In this document: in pieces, positions 1 to 9,613 of the stretch | Layout: every line of letters begins with the position of its first letter | Position numbering within the stretch: the stretch's first letter is position 1 | DNA from: Nitrosomonas communis | Lineage (GTDB): Bacteria > Pseudomonadota > Gammaproteobacteria > Burkholderiales > Nitrosomonadaceae | Length of the DNA stretch: 48,718 bases | Assembly: GCF_024102715.1 (NCBI RefSeq) | Contig: NZ_JAGFJM010000077.1 | Coordinates: forward strand, 1 to 48,718 | Direction: 5' to 3' | Made by a program: the position numbers and the translations under genes | The notes under the pieces: generated by a model | The model's database searches: none | The model's input: only the letters and a program-made list of their open reading frames with translations | Told to the model about the DNA's origin: nothing

Positions 1-19
1 GCTCACACACGTACCCGCG

Positions 20-130
20 TCAGTGCCCTTCCCCGCGACCATCGACGATTTCGCGCGCGATGGCCAGCGCCTGTTCATAATGCTCGATCGCGCGGCTGGT
101 CTGGCCTAGTGCAGCGTAGCGGTTCGCGAG
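20..130 (-). pseudogene. TPR repeat continuing in frame past a nonsense codon
   Basis: Beyond the TAG stop at 131-133 (minus strand) the same reading frame goes on for 36 codons to a TGA at 20-22. It still encodes a good TPR unit (RYAALGQTSRAIEHYEQAL, then AIAREI). The unit matches the preceding repeat almost residue for residue, so the TAG most likely replaced a sense codon in a once longer protein. The TGA at 20-22 falls where the next repeat should begin, so a second lesion or a frameshift may lie at the window edge. The alternative is that the protein now simply ends at 131. Confidence 0.6.
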
Positions 131-400
131 CTAGCCGCTCCAGCCACCCTCCGCTCGACGATCGCCGATTTCGCGCGCGATGGCCAGTGCCTGTTCATAA
201 TGCTCGATCGCGCGGCTGGTCTGGCCCAGATCAGCGTAGCGGCTACCCAGGCTGCCGAGCCAGGTACCTTCGCTGCCACGATTACCGATTTCACGCGCGA
301 TATGCAGTGCTGCTTGATAACAGCCGATCGCTTTTTGAACCTGCCCGATAGCGGCATAAGCTGTACCCAGATTGCCTACGCACCTTTGTTTCAAATCCAA
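40..400 (-). repeat. 120-bp tandem DNA repeats encoding TPR units
   Basis: Three copies with an exact 120-base period, starting near 42, 162 and 282. The first two copies are nearly identical over most of their length; the third is more diverged. Each encodes a 40-residue TPR unit with the core GQTSRAIEHYEQALAIAREI. Near-identity at DNA level points to recent duplication or gene conversion and gives a simple way to change repeat number by slippage or recombination. Confidence 0.8.
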
Positions 401-2410
401 GTCATGAATTGTGCCCTGTAATCGCTGGTGCAGCGCTATGACTAAATGGCAGTGGCCCCACAGTTGCAGGTAGTCAAAGTCGATTTCCAGTAATACATTG
501 GCGGCAGTGTCATAATCTTCACCTGCGCAGCGCAGTTCAAATTCATTCAATTGCGGGGTGAGGTCCTCCAGTCTTTTCCATGTTTCCCGCGGTTGACGGG
601 CTTGTTTGAAATATTCCGCACCGCGATGAAGCAAGGTGTGCTGAGAGTAAGATGCTGGAGGAGAAGGCATGTCGGGAGTCTGGGTATCCTGTTTTTCACC
701 TTTGGGAATGCGTGCCAGCGCATACGCACGATCAGTGGCATGTTGGTAATAGCGATTGCCTTCCTTGCGCACGAATTGCATATTGACCAGTCGATTGAGC
801 ACAGGTGCGCTGTTGATACTGGGCTCAAAAGGTTGCAGCAGATAATCCACGGCGGCGGGTGTAACAGGCCGCTCGTAGATCGCCAGTGCTTCCATTACCT
901 TCTGCGAGGTGATGTCCAGGCGGTCGAAAGCTTCGCCCACCAATACTTCCACCACATGATCCGGCAAGGGTTTGGAGAGCACTTCCTCAAGCGTAGTGTA
1001 GCGGTCGGCAGAAAGGATGCCGTATAAGGCGACCAGCGCGCGCGGATAGCCCCGCGTATAAATACGCGCTTCATTCAACAGGGATTCGGGGGCGTGTTTC
1101 AGACCTACTTTGCCGTCGGCATCCATCTCACGCAAAATATTTTCAGCGTGAGGTGATTCCAGTCCTTCATCCAGAAAAATCTGCTGTTGTCGCTCTGGGT
1201 GAATCACCAGCCATTGACGCGGGCTGATGCGCGTGGTGACGATTACTTTCACGGCGTGCGGGGGTGCTTGCAACAATGCGCGCAGGGCTTGGTTTAGTTC
1301 ATCGTCCTGTACGTCCTCCGTTGCAGGATCGATTAAATCTTCCAGGTTATCCAGCAGCACTACGGTTCGTCCCTGCGGAAACTCGGTCAACAATGCCTGG
1401 AGCTTAGCCTCTGTACTGATTTGTGGATCTTTATATAGTGCATCAAGCGCATTCGATTTGTTTACTGGCAACAACTTGCCGAGATCGGTCAACAGGTGGG
1501 TAGTGTTGATGCGGCGGGAGCCTTTGGCACTCAAGTACACTATACCCTCCACGCTCAGCGGGCCGAGGTCATCAGGTAAATGACCGCTTTCCAATGCTTT
1601 AAGTAAACGGCATGCCATTGCTGTCTTGCCGATACCCCCACGCCCCACGATGGTCAGCAGGCGACGACTCGGGTCTTTTAGAAAATCTCCGATGAGCTTG
1701 GTTTCAACATGTCGATTTTGGAAAAAGGTCGGTGCGATGTCGGGTGGGGGGTTGATGAACTTTGCACGTGCTACATCGGCAAACGGTTTTTCTGGCTGCT
1801 GTTCACGTTTCAAGCCTGCCTGAATATTGTGCTCGGTCTGCTCGGCAGCAGCTTGGGGATTGTCGACAATATGCTTTTGTTCCGCGATCTGCTTTTTGAG
1901 TTGCGTGATCTCATCGGTGATACGCGCTGTTTCAGTCGAATCCGAAGCACGTCGCAGGTCACGTTGCGCATCATTCAGTCGATATTCCATCGCTTTTAAA
2001 ATACCGCGTGGAGACGACAAATTCAGCAAATCCTTACGCAGGCGTGCCAGACCCGTTTCAAAATTGCCTATGAAATCGAGATACTGCCGGGAGTTTAATC
2101 GGAATGGTGGATCGGCCTTAGCATGAAAGCGAGCCAGCAAAATCGGTTTCTTGAATTTCAACGCCTGTACCCATTCATTTTTGCAAACAGACGCGTCTTC
2201 TACACTGTCGGATGTCATCACGAAAATCAAACTTTCGCAATCGCGGATGGCCTCAGCGATCTGTTTGTCCCAGTCATCGTTTGCTTGCAAACGCCGCTTA
2301 TCCAGCCATGCCTCGAACACTGGAGGGCCGCTTTGCAGTTCATCGCACAACCGCAGGGCAAATTCAAAACCATCTACGGCAGAGTAGCTAATGAAATGAT
2401 GGCTGGGCAT
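131..2410 (-). CDS. TIR - NTPase (STAND) - TPR protein
   Basis: A 759-residue signalling NTPase. Residues 1-130 form a TIR domain: it opens HHFISYSAVDG, has WLDKRRL near 35-41, and carries the candidate catalytic Glu79 in CKNEW. A charged, probably coiled segment (about 140-200) leads to an NB-ARC-like ATPase with Walker A GRGGIGKT (256-263), Walker B VVLLDNLEDL (350-359) and the sensor VTTR (391-394). The C-terminal third is helical with TPR units. Bacterial TIR domains of this layout usually break down or convert NAD+ when the repeat sensor detects an invader; that role is inferred here. The start is the ATG at 2408-2410, about 40 bases from the end of an insertion sequence. The TPR array is cut by a TAG at 131-133 although TPR coding continues in frame, so the gene may be impaired. 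Confidence 0.85.
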   Translation of the reverse strand: MPSHHFISYSAVDGFEFALRLCDELQSGPPVFEAWLDKRRLQANDDWDKQIAEAIRDCESLIFVMTSDSVEDASVCKNEWVQALKFKKPILLARFHAKADPPFRLNSRQYLDFIGNFETGLARLRKDLLNLSSPRGILKAMEYRLNDAQRDLRRASDSTETARITDEITQLKKQIAEQKHIVDNPQAAAEQTEHNIQAGLKREQQPEKPFADVARAKFINPPPDIAPTFFQNRHVETKLIGDFLKDPSRRLLTIVGRGGIGKTAMACRLLKALESGHLPDDLGPLSVEGIVYLSAKGSRRINTTHLLTDLGKLLPVNKSNALDALYKDPQISTEAKLQALLTEFPQGRTVVLLDNLEDLIDPATEDVQDDELNQALRALLQAPPHAVKVIVTTRISPRQWLVIHPERQQQIFLDEGLESPHAENILREMDADGKVGLKHAPESLLNEARIYTRGYPRALVALYGILSADRYTTLEEVLSKPLPDHVVEVLVGEAFDRLDITSQKVMEALAIYERPVTPAAVDYLLQPFEPSINSAPVLNRLVNMQFVRKEGNRYYQHATDRAYALARIPKGEKQDTQTPDMPSPPASYSQHTLLHRGAEYFKQARQPRETWKRLEDLTPQLNEFELRCAGEDYDTAANVLLEIDFDYLQLWGHCHLVIALHQRLQGTIHDLDLKQRCVGNLGTAYAAIGQVQKAIGCYQAALHIAREIGNRGSEGTWLGSLGSRYADLGQTSRAIEHYEQALAIAREIGDRRAEGGWSG

Positions 2411-2451
2411 GAAAAAGACTCCTTAAGCTCGAGCAAGTTTGGAGACTCATT

Positions 2452-3494
2452 AACGTGAGTTCAACATAAGAAAAGCAGTAAAAAGAAGTAAAAAGAACCT
2501 GAATTCCTTCCTTATGATAAAGCTCTCAAGAAACACCTCCCAAGTAACTATTTTGGAAAAAGGTTTCATCACGCGGTCTAATGGATAGATACTATAGCGA
2601 TTTCTTGAGTGATTGACGATATTTTGTCAGGAGTTTGAACCATGGTGGGGGGAGCAGCGCTTATTCGAGTTGGCGCTGAAGCGAAGTCGGCGGTGAGGGG
2701 AGCTGTATCTAAGCGAAGTCATGACGACCGTGGCAGGGTTTCATCTGTCAGGTTACCGGACGTTTAAGTCTTATTATGTGGGATGTTCAGGTGTTGATGT
2801 ATCAGCGGCCCTATTATCCGGGGTTAGTAAGCTATAACTGCTTTGTTGAATTGTTGCCAGGTAGCCTGATGCCTTTGTGCTGCTTCTGGTCAGCCGCTTT
2901 GGGCGCTGGAGTGGGATCAGCTTCATTGATTCGACCAAGATCAGTGTGTGCCACAATCGCCGCATCTGATCGCATAAAATGATGGCAGAGTTTGCTGACC
3001 GGGGAAAGACGAGCGTGGATTGGTTTTATGGGTTCAAGTCGTACCTGATCATCAATGACCAAGGGGAATTGCTGTGAGTGAAAATCACGGCGGGCAATGT
3101 CGATGACCGTGACCCGGTATCAGAGTTGACACACGCTTTGTTTGGGAAACTGTTTGGCGACCGGGGTTACATCTCCCAGCCGCTCTTCGAGCAACCCTTG
3201 GAGCAAGGCGTGCAGCTTGTTACCAAGGTGGGTAAGAACATGAAAAACAAACTATTGCCACTGTTTCACAAACTCGTATTGCATAAACGCTCGATCATTG
3301 AGACTGTCAATGATCAATTGAAAAACATCTCGCAAATCGAATATTTTCGCCATCGCAGCCCATTTAACTTCTTTGTTAATTTGATAGCCGGACGAGTGGC
3401 TTACACCTCCCGCGAGAAGAAGCCCTCTCTTAATATTAGATTTTCTTAGGCTCTTCCAGCCGTGGTGTAATGATTTTTATGCTGAACTCACGTT
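2452..3494. mobile_element. Remnant of an IS982-type insertion sequence
   Basis: The ends are imperfect inverted repeats: AACGTGAGTTCAACATAA at 2452-2469, and at 3477-3494 a sequence whose reverse complement is AACGTGAGTTCAGCATAA (17 of 18 match). The 1,043-bp length suits IS982 elements, and the enclosed broken gene encodes an IS982-like transposase. I see no convincing target-site duplication next to the ends. The element sits about 40 bp upstream of the TIR-STAND start codon and may have disturbed that promoter. Confidence 0.8.
2612..3449 (+). pseudogene. IS982-family transposase, broken by frameshifts and stops
   Basis: Pieces of one transposase can be followed through several frames. 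They begin with IDD at 2612, shift by one base, and continue as FCQEFEPWWGEQRLFELAL. A stop follows, then LYLSEVMTTVAGFHLSGYRT. After a shift near 2780 comes RPYYPGLVSYNCFVELLPGS, after another near 2885 GRWSGISFIDSTKISVCHNR, a stop, then FADRGKTSVDWFYGFKSYL. A TGA at 3075-3077 is followed in the same frame by the C-terminal half, including KLFGDRGYISQPLFEQPLEQ and KRSIIETVNDQLKNISQIE. At least three shifts and three stops mean the gene is dead. The order of motifs (SEVMT-FH-SGYRTFK, then GKTS..WF-GFK, then the IIETV-QLKN block) is typical of IS982 DDE transposases. Confidence 0.8.
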
Positions 3495-3579
3495 CAAGTG
3501 TTGTATATCAACAAGCCAAGAGATTTGGTTATATTTTTCCACACACTTTGATTACATAGCCATATTTTATCTTTAAAGC

Positions 3580-3936
3580 CTACTGGCTTACTGTTGACTG
3601 GCTGTCTTTTGCGCGAATCTGATTATCGACCTTTGTGACGCCCTCAACCAGCCACACCTGCATAATGACCTGATCGATTTGGGTCTGATTGTCGGCCAGA
3701 CCTTTTATAGAGACCTCGCCGTTTTTCACATCTATATTGAGAACTAGGTTTTTCAGATCTGAATTAGCGGCTAATCTTGAATTGATTGTATTAAGAATGG
3801 CATTATCATCGTAATGAGGTCCTTCCGGTGGTGTGACCCAGGATTCGTGCACTCTTTCGGAATTGCCGCAGCCTGTCATAGTCAACATACTAAAAAGTAT
3901 TCCCATCAGAATCCATAATTTAATACGCATTCCCAT
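3580..3936 (-). CDS. BON-domain lipoprotein
   Basis: A 118-residue lipoprotein. The N-terminus has a positive start (MGMRIK), a hydrophobic stretch and a lipobox ending MTGCG, so it should be lipidated at Cys23 and placed in the cell envelope. Residues about 43-110 form one BON domain, as in OsmY-type proteins: ILNTINSRLAANSDLKNL, then the strand VSIKGLADN and a closing EGVTKVDNQI. BON domains are thought to bind phospholipid membranes and occur in proteins made under osmotic or envelope stress. The gene stands alone, with its upstream end toward miaA. The family call is firm; the exact role is not. Confidence 0.8.
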   Translation of the reverse strand: MGMRIKLWILMGILFSMLTMTGCGNSERVHESWVTPPEGPHYDDNAILNTINSRLAANSDLKNLVLNIDVKNGEVSIKGLADNQTQIDQVIMQVWLVEGVTKVDNQIRAKDSQSTVSQ

Positions 3937-4000
3937 ATTGCCCTCCTTAGAATTAAAGTTAGCTTAAAATTATATAGCGGGAAGAAATGCCTTGGGTGAA

Positions 4001-4987
4001 TTAATCTTTAATTAGCAGGCTTCTTGTCTGTAAGTAGGCGATCACTTGTTGGGATAAATTCTCCGCCAGGCAATCGAATGCCTGTAATCCTGTCATTGCT
4101 CGTAGCCAAGTTAATTGCCGTTTTGCTAACTGCCGCGTAGCGGCAATTCCCATATCCATCATTGCTGCCAGGCTTATAAGATTGTCCAGATACATGGATA
4201 CCTGTCTATAGCCGACACAACGCATGGAGGGGGTGTCCGCATTCACACCATATCGGCTACGGATAGCGCGTACCTCATCGATCAATCCCATGTCTATCAT
4301 GTTTTCAAATCGAAGTTGAATGCGCTGATGCAAAATTTTCCGGTCAGTTGGTAATAACGCCATATTGATCAAGTGGTATGGGAGAGGCGTGCTTCTCGGT
4401 TGCGACAGTATTTCTGACATAGGTCTGCCCGTGAGATAGCATACTTCCAGCGCCCGCTGGATACGTTGGCTATCATGAGGTTTGATACGCGCTGCACTGA
4501 CAGGGTCAAGCTGCGCTAACACTTGATGTATTTCTGGCCAGCCTTTCTTTTCAGCAGCCGTTTCAATCTCCAGACGAATGTTTTCATCTGCGCAAGGAAG
4601 TTCAGACAGACCTTCTTTCAACACTTTAAAATAAAGCATGGTGCCTCCCACCAATAATGGAATTTTCCTTCTTGCTGTGATTTCATCCATTTTGGCGAGC
4701 GCATCTTTGCGAAATTGGGCAGCAGAGTAGTGCTCATCCGGATTGATTAGATCGATCAGATGATGAGGTACCGCAGCCTGATCGTGCTGATCAGGCTTAG
4801 CGCTGCCGATATTCATTTCCCGGTAAACCTGGGCTGAATCGATACTGATAATTTCAACCGGAAATAGTTGGGCAACTTCCATGGCCACATTTGATTTTCC
4901 GCTGGCTGTCGGGCCTATCAGGACAATGGCAGGCGGAAGCTCTGCTGCGCTGTGTTTACTTGATCTGTCGTGCTGATGAATGTTCAA
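4001..4987 (-). CDS. miaA: tRNA dimethylallyltransferase MiaA
   Basis: A 328-residue enzyme that transfers a dimethylallyl group from DMAPP to N6 of A37 in tRNAs reading codons that start with U, the first step to ms2i6A. The P-loop GPTASGKS is at 25-32, followed by the expected EIISIDSAQVYREMNIGSAK, with the base-recognising Asp in SIDSAQ. VPHHLIDLINPDEHYSAAQF and PLLVGGTMLYFKVLKEGLS are further family signatures. QRIQRALEV and the CVGYRQ / AATRQLAKRQLTWLR blocks complete the C-terminal half. Length is normal. It has an N-terminal extension of about 18 residues before the first beta strand, so a slightly later start is possible. It is transcribed alone, not next to mutL or hfq. Confidence 0.97.
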   Translation of the reverse strand: MNIHQHDRSSKHSAAELPPAIVLIGPTASGKSNVAMEVAQLFPVEIISIDSAQVYREMNIGSAKPDQHDQAAVPHHLIDLINPDEHYSAAQFRKDALAKMDEITARRKIPLLVGGTMLYFKVLKEGLSELPCADENIRLEIETAAEKKGWPEIHQVLAQLDPVSAARIKPHDSQRIQRALEVCYLTGRPMSEILSQPRSTPLPYHLINMALLPTDRKILHQRIQLRFENMIDMGLIDEVRAIRSRYGVNADTPSMRCVGYRQVSMYLDNLISLAAMMDMGIAATRQLAKRQLTWLRAMTGLQAFDCLAENLSQQVIAYLQTRSLLIKD

Positions 4988-5161
4988 GGAATTGTCAGAA
5001 CTTTAAAAGATTGTTTGAAAATTAACGGATCAATCGTATGCTACGGTTATCAGTTACAATGCATAAACTGAATTGTCATTTAAGCAGATGAAACATAGAT
5101 TATTCATTGCTTAGGCTTGGCAATCAATACCGGTAAATTCCAACAATCATAGGAATAAAAA

Positions 5162-5353
5162 TTGAAGATCTTTGCTATTTTACTATTGCTGATAATACTT
5201 TACAGCCTCGGATCTGCGCTTTACTACATGCTTAAAGATGACGGAAAGAGTACGCGTATGGTCAAATCATTAACGATACGTATTGCTTTGTCTCTCGTGC
5301 TGTTCATTGTCATGATGATATCAACTTATATAAATTATATTCATAAAGGTTGA
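5162..5353 (+). CDS. Small two-helix membrane protein (DUF2909 type)
   Basis: A 63-residue protein with two hydrophobic helices (about 3-24 and 41-58) joined by a short polar loop, KDDGKSTRMVKSL. This is the layout of the DUF2909 / twin-transmembrane proteins found widely in beta- and gammaproteobacteria, often near cytochrome oxidase assembly genes, though not here. It starts with TTG at 5162, preceded by AGGA about ten bases upstream; no in-frame ATG would keep the first helix. The role is unknown. Confidence 0.7.
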   Translation: MKIFAILLLLIILYSLGSALYYMLKDDGKSTRMVKSLTIRIALSLVLFIVMMISTYINYIHKG

Positions 5354-5712
5354 TTCTTTGATCAGCTTAAATGCTGGCAGCGAGCTACGAAAATTACTCT
5401 TTTCTCGTGAGCAGGAACGATGTCCAGCTCGTATAGCATGACAGCAATATCACTACAATCATCAGAATGATTTTTGAGTGCGCCAGCATTACCTGAAGCA
5501 GACAAGATTATTCTGAAGAAAGTATCATAAACAATGCAATGGGCTGAAGCAGTTGGTAACATGCAATGCCCAGCACACATAGCGCTTCCTGATAGTGCGC
5601 ATCTTTGCTGCCTGCCATATTGTGTTCATTGCTTCCATTCGCTTTTGGATTGATGTCACTTACGCTAGCTTTTGTAGATGGAAGTACGTCATAACCAGCA
5701 ATTTTTTGAAGA
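5354..5712. other. Gap without a supportable gene
   Basis: About 360 bases between the small membrane protein and the antiporter remnant. Short open frames exist on both strands, but none has a clear ribosome site, a known motif or plausible composition. It may hold the old promoter region of the decayed antiporter gene. Confidence 0.5.
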
Positions 5713-7087
5713 AAATCACACAGCACGATTTTAATTACCACTATTGCCATCAGTCTTGGTCTAGCGCTCATCATGGGAATTGTTGCTCAGTGATTGAGAT
5801 TGCCGGTATTAGTAGGGTATCTGCTGGCTGGTATGATCATTGGCACGCATACGCCTGGGTTTGTAGCAGATCTCGAGTTATCAAATCAGTTGGCAGAAAT
5901 CGGTGTTATCCTGCTGATGTTTGGCGTAGGGTTGCATTTTTCACTCAGTGACTTGCTGGTGGTTCGACGTATCGCCTAGCCAGGTGCGATCGCACAAATC
6001 GTAGTGGCCACCGCAATGGGAATTGCGATGGGTGCTCTGGCATGTGGCCAGCACCAAATCAAACGAGCTTTTCACGCTCGGCGTCGTTGCTGTTGCGGTT
6101 GGCATTGCTTATGGCGCAGCGATACAATTTGATGTTTCTTTTGCACTGAGTACATTTTTCTCGGGCATGGTGATGCGTGAGTCTAGTTTGAGCCATCCTG
6201 CTGCGCAGGAATCTTTGCCGTTCAGAGATGCTTTTTCGGTGCTGTTTTTTGTGTCTGTAGGCATGTTGTTTGATCCGAATATCTTGCTCGAGGAACCGCT
6301 GCGCGTCCTGGTCGTCGCTGCGATCATTATTCTGGGAAAATCGCTGGTCGCATTTATCCTTGTGCTTATTTTTCGGTATCCACTCAATACCGCTCTTACG
6401 GTGGCAGTCAGTTTGTCACAGATCGGTGAGCTCTCATTCATCCTTGCCTCCCTTGGCTTAACGACAGGACTTCTTCCGCTTGAAGGATATAGCCTGATAT
6501 TGGCGGGCGCATTTATTTCCATTACCCTTAATCCGCTCATTTTTCAAACTGCTGAACCCATCCAACACTGGATCCGTTCCCGTTCCAGACTGGCGCGCAG
6601 ACTGGAACGCGCAAATGACCCACTGGCTGAACTGCCAATAGCGGTGACATCAAATTATGTGACGAATCATGTAGTGATTGTTGGCTATGGTGCCGTAGGC
6701 AAGCGAGTTGGTGACATTCTGGCCAAGAAAGGAATCCACCTTGTTGTGGTAGATCATGTGGTAGATCACAATCGGGAAATCGTCTAGCGCTTCCGCAAGC
6801 AAGGCATTCATGCCGTGGCAGGTGATGCTGCCGATCCAGCGGTATTGATCCAGGCACATATCGCCGGGGTCAGTGTGTTGATCATCACAGCTGCTGATGT
6901 GTTCCGGATACGACAAATGGTGGAGACAACGCAGATCCTCAAACCACAGATTGAGGTGCTGATAAGTACGCACGATGCAGGAGATGCTGCACGGTTACAA
7001 AAAGCCGGCAGGGTATTTTGAGGCGAGCAGGAACTTGCGCATAATATTACCCATCATGTGCCGGAAAAGCTACCAAGCCATCATTAG
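5713..7087 (+). pseudogene. Decayed Kef/YbaL-type K+/H+ antiporter
   Basis: The pieces line up with monovalent cation:proton antiporter-2 proteins. The first piece lacks a start codon and is stopped by TGA at 5791-5793. It is followed by LRLPVLVGYLLAGMIIGTHT and FGVGLHFSLSDLLVV up to a TAG near 5978. A deletion of several membrane helices plus a frame change precedes the second half from about 6060 (LFTLGVVAVAVGIAYGAAI, then ALSTFFSGMVMRESSLSH). The C-terminal NAD-binding (TrkA-N) domain is present (HVVIVGYGAVGKRVGDIL) but interrupted by TAG near 6785 and TGA near 7019. Four or more lesions make function implausible. Intact members of the family exchange K+ for H+ across the inner membrane. 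Confidence 0.88.
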
Positions 7088-7200
7088 CATCTAACCGCAG
7101 CATTGATACGCAAAATTGTTTCATAATTATCCGACTGCTTGGGCATCTCACTTGCTTTATAGTCAAATTTTGTAAGATGCCCAGTTATTAATCATCGCGA

Positions 7201-7395
7201 TCAACAGCAGCGGCTGATTTTACCGCCGTAACGCGCCTCCTGACGCTCACGGAAGAATGCTTCATAAGACATGATTTCCTTATCAGGATGCGCCTCTTTC
7301 ATATGAGCAACATACACATCGTATTCAGGCATGCCAATCATCAATCGCATGCTTTGCCCTAAATAACGTCCTGCACAGATAATTTTGTGTAACAT
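7201..7395 (-). CDS. ybdD: YbdD/YjiX-family small protein
   Basis: A 64-residue protein beginning [20 protein letters not shown], with the family signature [12 protein letters not shown] and the ending [11 protein letters not shown]. YbdD/YjiX (DUF466) proteins are almost always encoded directly after a CstA/BtsT-type transporter, as here (34 bases after cstA), and are thought to assist that transporter. The open frame runs further upstream, but only the ATG at 7393-7395 gives the normal family length. Family identity is clear; the molecular action is not. Confidence 0.88.
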   Translation of the reverse strand: MLHKIICAGRYLGQSMRLMIGMPEYDVYVAHMKEAHPDKEIMSYEAFFRERQEARYGGKISRCC

Positions 7396-7429
7396 AGTGG
7401 AAAAATCTTCCGTGAGAAAATTTTGAAAA

Positions 7430-9472
7430 TTAATAAGGACTGATAGGAGATAATTCGACGCGCGCTGTTCTGCGTGCGAGCAATATAGTCCGGATACCAA
7501 AAAACAACATACTGATCAATATACACATGAACATCGCAGCAAGCCCAGCATCCAGATAATCATTAAAAATAACCTGCTGCATCTGCGAAGTCGATTTAGC
7601 AGGTGCAAGCAGATTCCCTACACTGAGCGCCTCCTCATATGAGGAGGCATGGGCCAGAAATCCAATGCGCGGGTTGTCATTAAATATCTTATGCCAGGCA
7701 GCTGTTAAGGTAGTGCAGGCAATCCAAACGGTAGGCACAATGGTAATCCAGGCGTAACGGTCGCGTTGCGTTTTGAACAGGATGCAGGTGCACAGAATAA
7801 GCGCAATGCAAGCAAGCATCTGATTAGTGATACCAAATAGCGGCCATAAAGTGTTAATACCACCTAATGGATCGATGACCCCTTGGTAGAGGAAATATCC
7901 CCAGCCACTGACACATAGTGTTGTAGCAATGAGATTTGCGGCAATGGAGTCAGTGCGTTTCATGGCAGGTACAAAAGTACCGAGCAGATCCTGCAACATG
8001 AATCGTCCGGCACGGGTACCTGCATCAACAGCCGTCAGGATAAAGAGTGCCTCAAACAGAATCGCGAAGTGATACCAGAAAGCCATCATGGCCTGACCGC
8101 CGATAAAGTTAGACAGGATTTGGGCCATGCCGACAGCCAAAGTGGGAGCGCCGCCCGTACGTGAGATAATGGTGTTTTCACCCACATCTTTGGCGGTTTG
8201 GGTCAGCATTTCTGGGGTGATATAAAATCCCCACTGTGAAATGGTCTGTGCCGCAGACTCGGCGGTAGTGCCAATCAGTGCTACCGGGCTGTTCATCGCA
8301 AAATAGATCCCTGGCTCAATGATTGAAGCAGCCACCAGTGCCATAATCGCGACAAATGACTCCATCAACATGGCGCCGTAGCCAATGAAACGGGCATCCT
8401 TCTCATTTTTGATCATTTTGGGTGTCGTACCGGATGAGATTAACGAATGAAAACCCGAAACAGCACCACAGGCAATGGTGATAAAGAGGAAGGGAAACAA
8501 GCTGCCAGACCAGACTGGACCGCTGCCATCGACAAATTGTGTGAATGCCGGCATTTTGAGTTCAGGTGAAATAGCCAGCACACCCACAGCTAAACCGACT
8601 ATCGTGCCAATTTTCAGGAAAGTCGAGAGATAATCACGCGGTGCCAGCAACAGCCAGACCGGTAACACCGAAGCGATTGCACCATACATAATCAACATCC
8701 AGGTTAACTGCACTCCATTAAAGGTGAATAGGGCCGCTAGCTCAGGATTTTCTTGAATGGATTGCCCACCGACGATTGCGAGCATGAGCAGGATAAAGCC
8801 GAGCAAGGAAACTTCGCCGATTTGCCCTGGTCGGATATAGCGCGCATAAATACCCATGAAAAATGCAATCGGAATGGTCGCGGCCACGGTAAACGTTCCC
8901 CAAGGTGATTCCGCCAGCGCCTTGACCACAATCAATGCCAATACCGCCAGCAGAATCAGCATGATGAAGAAGGTGCCGACCAGCGCGATCATGCCAGGAA
9001 CAGGACCCAGTTCAGATTTGATCATATCGCCGAGTGAGCGGCCATCACGTCGCATGGACATGAATAACACGACGAAATCCTGCACTGCTCCCGCTACCAC
9101 CACCCCGACCAGCAACCATAGCAAGCCGGGAAGATAACCCATCTGGGCAGCCAGAATCGGGCCAACTAAAGGCCCGGCACCGGCAATTGCAGCAAAATGA
9201 TGACCGAATAGCACATACTTGTTTGTCGGCACATAATCCAGTCCATCGTTAAATTTATGCGCAGGAGTCATACGCTCAGAATCGAGCCCCAATACACGGC
9301 GGGAGATAAACAGGCTGTAATAGCGATAGCCAATCAGATGAACACAAACGGCTGCAATGACTATCCAGATAGCATTAATGGTTTCGCCTTGCTGCACGGC
9401 AATGACGCCAAATGAAAAGGCGCCTGCAATAGCTAGAATCAGCCAGCCAGTATGTTTAATGAGATGATCCAT
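7430..9472 (-). CDS. cstA: Carbon starvation protein CstA-type transporter
   Basis: A polytopic inner-membrane protein of about 680 residues. CstA/BtsT proteins take up pyruvate or peptides under carbon limitation. Signatures include [38 protein letters not shown], a long series of hydrophobic helices, [17 protein letters not shown] and [21 protein letters not shown] take the ATG at 9470-9472, because AGGAAAAACC stands just before it and the protein then starts [10 protein letters not shown]; the frame is open for another 24 codons upstream. Length is normal for the family. It forms an operon with ybdD. In an organism living mainly on CO2 it would serve for scavenging small organic acids; that is inference. 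Confidence 0.95.
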   Translation of the reverse strand: MDHLIKHTGWLILAIAGAFSFGVIAVQQGETINAIWIVIAAVCVHLIGYRYYSLFISRRVLGLDSERMTPAHKFNDGLDYVPTNKYVLFGHHFAAIAGAGPLVGPILAAQMGYLPGLLWLLVGVVVAGAVQDFVVLFMSMRRDGRSLGDMIKSELGPVPGMIALVGTFFIMLILLAVLALIVVKALAESPWGTFTVAATIPIAFFMGIYARYIRPGQIGEVSLLGFILLMLAIVGGQSIQENPELAALFTFNGVQLTWMLIMYGAIASVLPVWLLLAPRDYLSTFLKIGTIVGLAVGVLAISPELKMPAFTQFVDGSGPVWSGSLFPFLFITIACGAVSGFHSLISSGTTPKMIKNEKDARFIGYGAMLMESFVAIMALVAASIIEPGIYFAMNSPVALIGTTAESAAQTISQWGFYITPEMLTQTAKDVGENTIISRTGGAPTLAVGMAQILSNFIGGQAMMAFWYHFAILFEALFILTAVDAGTRAGRFMLQDLLGTFVPAMKRTDSIAANLIATTLCVSGWGYFLYQGVIDPLGGINTLWPLFGITNQMLACIALILCTCILFKTQRDRYAWITIVPTVWIACTTLTAAWHKIFNDNPRIGFLAHASSYEEALSVGNLLAPAKSTSQMQQVIFNDYLDAGLAAMFMCILISMLFFGIRTILLARRTARVELSPISPY

Positions 9473-9613
9473 GGTTTTTCCTAAGATAGAATTTTTCTGG
9501 TTTACCCCATCGCCCTGCTTGCTAGCAGGGTGCTGTAAAGACAAGGGGTACTCATAGAGATTACTGAATTTATAAAATATACTTTTGCTGGTAATGCCAT
9601 GATTACTTAGTAA

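Noticed and set aside
40-400. Regular repeats that at first glance could be a CRISPR array or other non-coding array
   Set aside because: The period is 120 bases with no unique spacers, and the repeats translate to good TPR units in the frame of the TIR-STAND gene.
2774-3062. Minus-strand open frames inside the insertion sequence
   Set aside because: They are opposite to the broken transposase, which explains the sequence; no motif or ribosome site.
5508-5774. Minus-strand frame of 88 codons
   Set aside because: It overlaps the readable start of the antiporter remnant on the other strand and has no family likeness or ribosome site.
7129-7192. Possible hairpin TTGGGCATCT...AGATGCCCAG after the antiporter remnant
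   Set aside because: Arms of about nine bases with a long loop and no T-run; too weak for a terminator call.
7396-7500. Upstream extension of the ybdD frame
   Set aside because: It would overlap the cstA end and exceed the family length; the ATG at 7393-7395 gives the usual 64 residues.
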